Shown here: in pieces, positions 35,837 through 43,082 of the stretch
How positions within the stretch are numbered: the first letter of the stretch is position 1
How the letters are laid out: every line of letters starts with the position of its first letter
Source of the DNA: Acidobacteriota bacterium
Lineage (GTDB): Bacteria; Acidobacteriota; Terriglobia; Bryobacterales; UBA6623
Length of the DNA stretch: 64,000 nt
Direction of reading: 5' to 3'
Assembly: GCA_016125275.1 (NCBI GenBank)
Contig: WGMB01000003.1
Coordinates: forward strand, 930,001 to 994,000
Position numbers and translations under genes: made by a program
The notes under the pieces: model-generated
Database searches by the model: none
Told to the model about the DNA's origin: nothing
What the model saw: only the letters and a program-made list of their open reading frames with translations

Positions 35837-36904
35837 CTAGCGCTGGGTTTCCGCGCCGGTGGCCGAGGTGTCGTAGCCGCCCAGGGCGTCGAGCTCGCGG
35901 CGGAAGGCGCTGCGCTGCAGGGCGTCGAGCAGGGCTTGCATGGCCGGCAGGGTCAGCCACTGTTCGGGCACAACGAAGTCGTAGCGCTCCGACGCCAAGG
36001 GCGTAAACGAAAGGCCGAACACCCGAGCGGCCACGCGCGGCGCCACGCAGCAGTCCGCTTCGCCGCGCCGGACGGCCCAGGCGGCGGCCAGGTGGCCGGG
36101 CGCGATGCGATCGTAGCCGTCGATGGTCGAGGCGGCGACGCCGGCTTGCTCCAGCCCGGCGTCCAGCAAGGAGCGGGCTCCGGCGCCCAGCTCGCGGTTG
36201 ATGATCCGGCGGCCGGCCAGATCCGCGAACGACCGCAGGTTCTTCGGGTTGCCCGGCGCCGTCACCAAGCCCTCCTCCCACTCGGCGAAGGTGAAGACGC
36301 GGCAGCCCGCCGGAATCCGGGCCGCCCCTTTGCGCAAGTGCGTGCCAGCCACATGCACCAGCCCCGCCTCCAGCCACTCGAGCGCCTTGCGGCTGGAGCT
36401 GGGCGCGGCGATGAGCTCCACGCCGGCGGCCCGCCGCAGATGTTCCGCCAGCAGCGACGAGGCCGGATCGCAGCCGGCCAACAGTAAGCGGTCGCCGCCG
36501 TCGGGCGCCGGTCCGTGCAGGGACGCCTGCACCGAGCCGCTCGCGGCGTCCTCCAAGGAGGCTGCGTCGGCCAGCGGCAAGGCGAAGACCTCCGGCGACC
36601 ACGGCGCCGCGACCATGCGCTCGCCCACGCGACCCAGCCGCAGGGGAGCGCCGGCGTAGGCGGGGCCGCCCACCAGGGCCGCTTCCACCCGCTGTGGCGC
36701 GGCGGCGCCTTCGAGATGGAACAGGTCTTCCACGCCCACGCCCAACTCCCGCGCCAGCTTGAGGGCCACGGCCGTGTTGGGCGCATAGGCGCCGCTCTCA
36801 ATGGCGTGGACCGTCTGACGGCTCACGCCGATGCGGTCGGCCAGATCGGCGGCGGACAGACCCCTGCGGGTCCGGGTCTCGCGCACCTGGTTCGTCACTT
36901 CCAT
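35837..36904 (-). CDS. XRE regulator with periplasmic-binding-like effector domain
   Basis: 355 aa from ATG 36904. Residues 1-65 form an XRE HTH (VRETRTRRGLSAADLADRIG, VSRQTVHAIESGAYAP, LARELGVGVEDLF). Residues about 125-345 resemble the molybdate/substrate-binding-like domain fused to HTHs (COG1910 type): LLLAGCDPASSLLAEHLRR, GLVHVAGTHLR, RRIINRELGAGARSLLD, GEADCCVAPRVAARVFGL. It should sense a small oxyanion or other ligand and control transcription. Its divergent neighbour is a TonB-dependent receptor, and an inverted repeat overlaps the receptor promoter, so that gene is the likely target. Confidence 0.85.
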   Translation of the reverse strand: MEVTNQVRETRTRRGLSAADLADRIGVSRQTVHAIESGAYAPNTAVALKLARELGVGVEDLFHLEGAAAPQRVEAALVGGPAYAGAPLRLGRVGERMVAAPWSPEVFALPLADAASLEDAASGSVQASLHGPAPDGGDRLLLAGCDPASSLLAEHLRRAAGVELIAAPSSSRKALEWLEAGLVHVAGTHLRKGAARIPAGCRVFTFAEWEEGLVTAPGNPKNLRSFADLAGRRIINRELGAGARSLLDAGLEQAGVAASTIDGYDRIAPGHLAAAWAVRRGEADCCVAPRVAARVFGLSFTPLASERYDFVVPEQWLTLPAMQALLDALQRSAFRRELDALGGYDTSATGAETQR

Positions 36905-36910
36905 CAGACA

Positions 36911-36939
36911 TTGACAAGGATACCAGACGACTGTATCCT
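36911..36939 (+). promoter_or_regulatory. Promoter of the TonB receptor gene with inverted-repeat operator
   Basis: TTGACA (36911-36916), a perfect -35, is 17 bp from TATCCT (36934-36939). The inverted repeat AGGATAC-N9-GTATCCT (36917-36923 and 36933-36939) fills the spacer and covers the -10. It also lies in front of the divergent XRE regulator gene, so one site could govern both. Confidence 0.7.
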
Positions 36940-36965
36940 GGGCGATTTGTCCTGTTTTTAAGACG

Positions 36966-39900
36966 ATGACCAGATTGAGAGACATCTATCTGCTCGCACT
37001 GCTGAGCTTGGTCGCCGCGCCTTCGCTTTTGGCGCAGAGCGGACAGGCGGAGCTGGAGGTGGTGGTGCGAGATCCTGCGGGGCTGGCGGTTTCCGGCGCG
37101 ACGGCCGTGCTGGAGGACCTCGGCCGGGGGCGTGAGCTGACGGGCGTGAGCGGTGCGGACGGCTCGGTGCGCTGGCTGGGGCTGCTGCCGGCGGACTACC
37201 GGCTGCGGGTGGCGAGCGAGGGTTTCCAGGCGACGGAGCGGGACGCCATCCGGCTACAGACGGGCGAGCGGGTGGCGCTGGAAATCCGGCTGCCTTTGGA
37301 AGGCCGCAGTGAGGCGCTGGAGGTTCGCGCCTCCACGCCGGTGCTGCAAACCGGCCGCGGCGGCGTGGCGACGGTGGTCGACAGCAAGCTCGTGCTCAAC
37401 GCCCCGCTCGACGGCCGCAACTTCGTGCCGCTCGTCGCCACCCTGCCCGGCGTGGCCCTGCCACGGGGCTCGGCATTTCCGCGCCTCAACGGCAGCCGCC
37501 CGCGCACCAACGAATACATCTATGACGGCCTCAGCGTGCTGCAGCCCGAGCCGGGGCAGGTCGCCTACTATCCGATTCTCGACGCCATCGAGGAGTTTCG
37601 GGTCGATCTCAACAGCTACTCCGCCGAGTACGGCCGCTCGAACGGCGGCGTCATCCAGGTGCGGCACAAGTCGGGCTCGAACGACTTCCATGGAACCCTG
37701 TTCGAGTTCCTGCGGCATGAGAAGCTCAACGCCCGCAACGTGTTCGCCGCCGGCGGCGCCAAGCCCAGCTTTCGGCGCAACCAGTTCGGCTACGTGCTGG
37801 GCGGCCCCATCCGGCGCAACCGCACCTTCTTCTTCACCGAATACCAGGGCTCGCGGCTACGCACCGGACGCACGCTGATCAGCGCTGTGCCGACCGCGCT
37901 CGAGCGCCAGGGAGACTTTTCCGCCTCCTCGGCGGCCGTCTACGACCCGGCCACGACGCGCAACGGTCCGGGCGGCGTGGAGCGCGACCTGTTTGCCAAC
38001 GCGACGGTTCCACTGGCGCGCATCGACCCGGTGGCGGCGGCGGTGCTGGCGCGCTACCCCGCCCCCAACCGCCCCGGGGCCAACAACTACCTGCGACAGG
38101 CGTCCGAAGCCCAGGATCAGGACCAGCTCGGCCTGCGCATCGACCACGACGTGAGCTCGCGGCACAGGGTCCATGGCCGCTGGGCGCACTTCTGGGACAC
38201 GACCTCGCCGGTGGCCCCCTTGCCCGACGGCAGCGGCCGTATCGCCTCCGGCACGCTGGGCGATTCGCACACGCGCTCGAACGTTCTGGCGGCCGAGCAC
38301 TCCTGGACGATCGGGCCGCGCGCGCTCAACCAGTTGCGGGTGGGCCACACGACGCGGGACTTCGACAGCTCGATGCTGCGGACCGGCCGCTCCCCGCTGG
38401 AGGCCTTGGGGCTGCCGGGCGTGCCGACCAGCGCGTTCGACGACGTACTACCGACGTTCGCCCCGGACGGCTACCAGCAGATCGGACCGTCGGCCAGCAG
38501 CAACGTCGATTTCTCCACCTCCGTCACGCAGATCCTCGAGACGCTGTCGCTAATTCGCGGCTCGCATAGCGTGAAGCTCGGCGCGGACATCCGGCTGCAG
38601 CGGCTGAACATGGTGCAGCCGGCCAACCCGACGGGCAGCTTCCGCTTCACGGCGCCGCAGACGGGCCTGCCGTCGGCGCCCGGCTCGGGGAGCTCGGTGG
38701 CGTCGCTGCTGCTGGGCCAGACGCAGTCGTTCCAGATCGATTGGCAGGAGCGCTCGCTGCAACCCAGGGCGCAGAACGCCGAGCTGTTCGTGCAGGACGA
38801 CTGGAAGGCCGCCCAGCGGCTGACGCTCAACTTCGGGCTGCGCTACACGATGAACGCGCCGTCGACGGAGAAGCGCGATCAGGCGGCGCTGTTCGACCTG
38901 GACTCACAGCAGCTCGTCTTCCTGGGTCGCGACGGCGAGTCGCGGAGCGCCCGGCGGATGCATTGGGGCAATTTTGGGCCGCGCTTCGGGCTGGCCTGGC
39001 GCGCACAGGACCGGCTGGTGGTGCGCGCCGGCTATGGGCTGGCCTGGTTCGAGATGGCCGGCATCACCACGCCGTTCACCACGCCGTTTTTCCCCTTCAT
39101 CCAGACGCTGGGCGAGTCGTCGCTGGACAATCTGTCGCCGGCCTTCCGGCTGGCCGACGGCCCTTCGGTGGTCCCCGCGCCGATCGGGCCGGACGCGGGC
39201 CTGGGGCAAGGCGTCTTCGGCGTGGACCGCAACCACGGCTCGGGCTACTCGCAACAGTGGAACTTCACCTTGCAGCGCAGCTTCGGCTCGGCCACGAGCT
39301 GGCAGATCGGTTACATCGGCTCCAAGGTCACCAGCTTGGGCGTTCCGGACGGCAACCTCAACCAGTTGACGGCGGACCAGCTCAGCCTGGGCGCGGCGCT
39401 GCTGGAGAACGTGGCGAATCCCTTTCTGGGGGAGATTCCGGCGTCCTCCTCCCTGGGGCGGGAGACGCTGACCCGGGCCCAGTTGCTCAAGCCCTGGCCG
39501 CGCTTCACCACGGTCAGCCTGTACCGCAACAACATCGGACACTCGGTCTACCACGGCTTGCAGACGTCGCTCGAAAGGCGCTTTGAGGCCGGGCTGACGT
39601 TCCGCGTCTCCTACACGTTTTCCAAACTGATCGACGACGCCTCGTCGGTGTTCTCGGCCTCGGCGCTGACCGGCCCCGTGGCGAACTTCTCCATTGCGGA
39701 CAGCCGCAATCGCACGCTCGAACGGGACGTCTCGCGCGGAGACATTCCACAGGTCTTGGCGGCCTCTTGGGTGTGGGAGCCCAAGGCCGCGGACCGGCTG
39801 CGCGGCTGGAAGCGGTCGTTGCTGCGCAACTGGAAGCTGGGCGGCATCGCCCGCTTGCAGTCGGGCATCCCCGTGCCGGTGGAGCAGCAGCCGAACTACA

Positions 39901-40268
39901 ACGCCTTTGCCGGCTTCGGCTCGCAACGGCCAAACCGGCTGCGCGACCCAAACCTGCCGCGGGACGAGCAGACGACGGCGCGGTACTTCGACACCTCCGC
40001 CTTTGCGCTGGCGCCGCAGTTCACGCTCGGCAACAGCTCCCGGCATCCGGTGCGCGGGCCGGGATGGCGGACGCTCGATTTGATGCTCGGCCGCACGTTC
40101 GCGCTCACCGAAAGAGTCGGGCTCGAGATGCGCGTGCAAAGCTTCAACGTCACCAACACGCCGTCGTGGGGAGACCCCAACGGTTCGTTCGGCGCCAAGA
40201 CGTTCGGCTCGATCACCTCGGCCGGCGATCCGAGGGTTTTCGAGGTCGCCGCCAAAGTGCGTTTCTGA
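36966..40268 (+). CDS. TonB-dependent receptor with N-terminal CarboxypepD_reg-like domain
   Basis: 1100 aa. It has a signal peptide (LLALLSLVAAPSLLAQ), a carboxypeptidase-regulatory-like beta domain (residues about 28-115; VVVRDPAGLAVSGATAVLED), a plug (DGRNFVPLVATLPGVALP, LNGSRPRTNEYIYDGLSV, YSAEYGRSNGGVIQVRHKSG) and a long barrel ending in Phe (VAAKVRF), as outer-membrane proteins do. This is the Oar-like family abundant in Acidobacteriota, thought to import large or scarce substrates. The promoter and operator upstream point to control by the neighbouring XRE regulator. Its last 50 nt belong to a 119-bp direct repeat. Confidence 0.93.
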   Translation: MTRLRDIYLLALLSLVAAPSLLAQSGQAELEVVVRDPAGLAVSGATAVLEDLGRGRELTGVSGADGSVRWLGLLPADYRLRVASEGFQATERDAIRLQTGERVALEIRLPLEGRSEALEVRASTPVLQTGRGGVATVVDSKLVLNAPLDGRNFVPLVATLPGVALPRGSAFPRLNGSRPRTNEYIYDGLSVLQPEPGQVAYYPILDAIEEFRVDLNSYSAEYGRSNGGVIQVRHKSGSNDFHGTLFEFLRHEKLNARNVFAAGGAKPSFRRNQFGYVLGGPIRRNRTFFFTEYQGSRLRTGRTLISAVPTALERQGDFSASSAAVYDPATTRNGPGGVERDLFANATVPLARIDPVAAAVLARYPAPNRPGANNYLRQASEAQDQDQLGLRIDHDVSSRHRVHGRWAHFWDTTSPVAPLPDGSGRIASGTLGDSHTRSNVLAAEHSWTIGPRALNQLRVGHTTRDFDSSMLRTGRSPLEALGLPGVPTSAFDDVLPTFAPDGYQQIGPSASSNVDFSTSVTQILETLSLIRGSHSVKLGADIRLQRLNMVQPANPTGSFRFTAPQTGLPSAPGSGSSVASLLLGQTQSFQIDWQERSLQPRAQNAELFVQDDWKAAQRLTLNFGLRYTMNAPSTEKRDQAALFDLDSQQLVFLGRDGESRSARRMHWGNFGPRFGLAWRAQDRLVVRAGYGLAWFEMAGITTPFTTPFFPFIQTLGESSLDNLSPAFRLADGPSVVPAPIGPDAGLGQGVFGVDRNHGSGYSQQWNFTLQRSFGSATSWQIGYIGSKVTSLGVPDGNLNQLTADQLSLGAALLENVANPFLGEIPASSSLGRETLTRAQLLKPWPRFTTVSLYRNNIGHSVYHGLQTSLERRFEAGLTFRVSYTFSKLIDDASSVFSASALTGPVANFSIADSRNRTLERDVSRGDIPQVLAASWVWEPKAADRLRGWKRSLLRNWKLGGIARLQSGIPVPVEQQPNYNAFAGFGSQRPNRLRDPNLPRDEQTTARYFDTSAFALAPQFTLGNSSRHPVRGPGWRTLDLMLGRTFALTERVGLEMRVQSFNVTNTPSWGDPNGSFGAKTFGSITSAGDPRVFEVAAKVRF

Positions 40269-40337
40269 AGCCGTGCACAGGGGAGCAGAATCCGTCTATC
40301 CTGAACGCCATGTCCTTGGCAGCCGGAGTGGATTTCG
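40219..40337 (+). repeat. 119-bp direct repeat, left copy
   Basis: It runs from the end of the TonB receptor gene through a short intergenic stretch into what resembles the first codons of the FGGY kinase (ATGTCCTTGGCAGCC). It matches 41337-41455 at 117 of 119 positions; both differences are T here and C in the right copy. Confidence 0.95.
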
Positions 40338-41336
40338 CCTCACGAAGCTACCCGGGACTACCGTCACGGAACTACCTCTTGAATGGCGTTCAGGAACGGA
40401 GCCTGAGTAGGGCGTGGGGTGTGCGATGCTTCGCCAAGCGCGGGCGGTGGCGGTCGACGTGCGGGCTGGTACTGGAAAGGTAGGAAAAGGTAAGTGACAG
40501 GCAGCCAATTTCTTGAATACGTATGCTGTCTAGGGCCGATCGCCCTTCAAACCGCATCCCCGAACTGCCATGGTGAATCGCCCTCGAATATCGCCCGTTG
40601 TTTTGTTCGTCAGTATGGCGGGGTTCTGGTCCTGCATGAATACAGAGTCCCAGGCCTGTCATTCAGTTGAGGACAGACTACGTTCGAGATCTATCATTGG
40701 GCGCGTGACGACGGAGCGATTCTTTTTCGGAGAGGTGTTTGGATTCGTCAGTGAGGGGCTGCCGGGCATTACTATCAGAGCTCTTGGACGTACTGAGACA
40801 GCCGCAACGGACCAAGATGGCTGTTTTGTTTTTCCGATCGGTGATCCCGGTTCTGTGTCCCTTGAGTTCACAACGCCGGGTGGTAAATTCCTTGGAGCTA
40901 CTGCGGCGTCTTTAAGTGTTGATCTGAAGAATAGGATCGTTCAGTATCCAGATTTTGTCCATCTCAATCTGCCCGCCTATTCTTCTATGTCACTCATTCT
41001 GAGACCCGGAGTGGATCCGGCGGACGATGTAGTTCTTGTTCAAGTCTTCGGCGATCGACAAGAGCCGATCCCCTACCGTTCGCTTGTGACCGGTGAGAGT
41101 CAGTTTACTGTGACGGGTCTTGGCCCGGGATTCTATCTGGTAGGAGTGAGGCGCGAGGATGCCAGCATCCTCTATTACCCTGGTACAGTAGACTCGGGTT
41201 CGGCGACGGTCTTTGAACTCGGGCACGAACATTTGCTCTTGGAGTGGAATTGGGCAGAGTGATGCCCCGGTTCGGCGCACCTGAGTTCGGGCTCCCCGAT
41301 CTGCCGGGCTCCGTCCCCGGACTGTCCCGAACTGTC
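40338..41336. other. Inserted 1-kb lower-GC segment between 119-bp repeats
   Basis: This segment separates two copies of a junction that must once have been continuous (TonB receptor stop, 50 nt, kinase ATG). It carries one gene (40570-41262). Its base composition, especially in the gene, is near half A+T, unlike its neighbours. No transposase, integrase or terminal inverted repeat is visible. The non-coding 40338-40569 holds no other feature I can support. Confidence 0.8.
40570..41262 (+). CDS. Exported cargo protein of the insertion (beta-sandwich-like, lower GC)
   Basis: 230 aa. The N-terminus (SPVVLFVSMAGFWSCMNTES) looks like a signal sequence and may be a poor lipobox with the Cys as anchor. 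The middle reads like a carboxypeptidase-regulatory fold (VFGFVSEGLPGITIRALGR, TDQDGCFVFPIGDPG), repeated weakly later (VLVQVFGDRQEPIPYRSLVT, GLGPGFYLVGVRRED). No catalytic motif is seen. Codon choice is far less GC-biased than in every neighbour, with many AT-ending codons, consistent with recent transfer. Confidence 0.72.
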   Translation: MVNRPRISPVVLFVSMAGFWSCMNTESQACHSVEDRLRSRSIIGRVTTERFFFGEVFGFVSEGLPGITIRALGRTETAATDQDGCFVFPIGDPGSVSLEFTTPGGKFLGATAASLSVDLKNRIVQYPDFVHLNLPAYSSMSLILRPGVDPADDVVLVQVFGDRQEPIPYRSLVTGESQFTVTGLGPGFYLVGVRREDASILYYPGTVDSGSATVFELGHEHLLLEWNWAE

Positions 41337-41455
41337 CGGCCGGCGATCCGAGGGTTTTCGAGGTCGCCGCCAAAGTGCGCTTCTGAAGCCGCGCACAGGG
41401 GAGCAGAATCCGTCTATCCTGAACGCCATGTCCTTGGCAGCCGGAGTGGATTTCG
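41337..41455 (+). repeat. 119-bp direct repeat, right copy
   Basis: This is the right boundary of the insertion. It includes a copy of the TonB receptor's last codons and stop, then the true start of the FGGY kinase. It differs from the left copy at two positions. Confidence 0.95.
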
Positions 41456-43005
41456 GGACCCAGTCGGTCCGTGTAGCGATCGTTGACAGCGAGGCCGGGC
41501 CGCTCGGCTCCGGGACGGCGCCGATCCCGCTGGAGCGGCGCCGCGACGACCCGGACTTCGCCACCCAAAGCCACGCCGACCAGATGGAAGCGCTCGTGGG
41601 AGCGATGCGGGCGGCGCTTGCGGACGCCGGCGTGGAGGGCTCGGCCGTCGCCGCCCTCGCCCTGGATACGACGGCGTCGTCGGTCGTGCCGCTCGACGAG
41701 CGGCTGCGGCCGCTGGACGACTATATGCTGTGGTGCGACCATCGCGCCCACCGCGAGGCGGCCACGATCACCCGCTGCGCGCGGGACGCCGCCGCCGAAG
41801 CCATCCGCTGGTGCGGCGACGCCTACTCCTCCGAGTGGGGCTTCTCGAAGATGCTCTTCTGGCTGCGGACGCACCCCGACGGGCCCCGCCCCGCGACGTT
41901 CGCCGAGCACTGCGACGCCGTGGCGGCCACGCTCTGCGGCATCGAGTCCGTGGCGGAGATGCCGCGCAGCATCTGCGCCATGGGCCACAAGTGGATGTGG
42001 AACGCGGAGCTCGGCGGCCTGCCGTCCGAAGAGCTGCTCACGGCCATCGACCCGCTGCTGGCGGGCTGGCGCGAGAAGCTGGGCGGACGCTACGCCACCA
42101 GCGACGCCGTGGCCGGAACGCTGTGCTCGACCTGGGCGGCCCGGCTGGGCTTGCGGGAGGGCATTCCGATTCCGGTGGGCGGCATCGACGCGCACTGGGA
42201 CGCCATCGGCTCGGGCGTTCGCGAGGGCGATGTAGTCAACGTGGTCGGCACGTCCACGTGCATCATGGCGGTGGTGGCCGAGGCCGACCTGATTCCCGGC
42301 GTCTGCGGCATGGTGAGAGGTTCCATCCACCCGGCCAAGTACGGCATCGAGGCGGGGCTCTCCGCCACCGGCGACGCCTTCGAGGCCATCGCGCGCCGGG
42401 CGGGAGCCTCCGTGAGTGAGCTTTCGTCCCGGCTGGCGGGCTACCGCGCCGGGCAGACCGGCCTACTGCGGCTGGTGTGGGACAACGGCGACCGCAACGT
42501 GCTGATCAACCCCAACCTGGGCGGCGTGACGCTAGGTTGGAACCTGACCCACGGCGCCGAGGACGAGCTGTTTGCGGCCATCGAGGGTACGGCGCTGCAT
42601 ACGGGCGTGATCTTCGACCGGCTGCGGCAGTACGGCGTGAGCGTGGACCGGGTGATCAACGCCGGCGGCATTCCACAGAAGAACGACTTGCTGAACCAGG
42701 TGTACGCCAACGCCTTGGGGCTGCCGGTGGAGGTCCCGGCGCAGCCGGCCACCGGGCTGGGCGCGGCGATCTTCGCCCTGCTGGCCGCCGGAGCGTTCCC
42801 GAGCGTGGAGGCCGGCCAGCAGCAGCTCTGCCCGCCGTTCCGAACCGTAGAGCCGCAGGGCGGCGAGGCGGTGCGCTACGAAGAGCTCGACGAGCTGTTC
42901 CGCCGGGTCTATTACGGTCTGGGCGACCCGGCCGGACCGGCCGCGCCCCTGGGCGACGTGCTGCCTCGGCTGAGGGCGTTGGCGGAGATGGCTCGGCGCG
43001 GTTGA
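41428..43005 (+). CDS. Ribulokinase-like FGGY carbohydrate kinase
   Basis: 525 aa. FGGY motifs are clear: the phosphate-binding start AGVDFGTQSVRVAIVD, LDTTASSVVPLDE, MLWCDHRAHREA, the GGIDAHWDAIGSGV loop, VGTSTCIMAV, and the adenosine motif INAGGIPQKNDLLNQVYANAL. Length and WCDHRA/GGIDAH motifs fit L-ribulokinase (araB-like) rather than glycerol or xylulose kinases. It phosphorylates a pentulose for entry into the pentose phosphate pathway. No isomerase or epimerase is adjacent. A conflict-like operon begins 77 nt downstream. Confidence 0.88.
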   Translation: MSLAAGVDFGTQSVRVAIVDSEAGPLGSGTAPIPLERRRDDPDFATQSHADQMEALVGAMRAALADAGVEGSAVAALALDTTASSVVPLDERLRPLDDYMLWCDHRAHREAATITRCARDAAAEAIRWCGDAYSSEWGFSKMLFWLRTHPDGPRPATFAEHCDAVAATLCGIESVAEMPRSICAMGHKWMWNAELGGLPSEELLTAIDPLLAGWREKLGGRYATSDAVAGTLCSTWAARLGLREGIPIPVGGIDAHWDAIGSGVREGDVVNVVGTSTCIMAVVAEADLIPGVCGMVRGSIHPAKYGIEAGLSATGDAFEAIARRAGASVSELSSRLAGYRAGQTGLLRLVWDNGDRNVLINPNLGGVTLGWNLTHGAEDELFAAIEGTALHTGVIFDRLRQYGVSVDRVINAGGIPQKNDLLNQVYANALGLPVEVPAQPATGLGAAIFALLAAGAFPSVEAGQQQLCPPFRTVEPQGGEAVRYEELDELFRRVYYGLGDPAGPAAPLGDVLPRLRALAEMARRG

Positions 43006-43082
43006 ACGGCTGGCGGGCCGTCCTTCCGCGGGGCGACTTTGGTACTGTTTGAATGCGAAGCTCGGGCGGAGAGCGGCACGCA

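Noticed and set aside
40296-40508. Small ORFs in the left flank of the 1-kb insertion
   Set aside because: No RBS or recognisable protein pattern. They overlap the repeat copy and look like chance frames.
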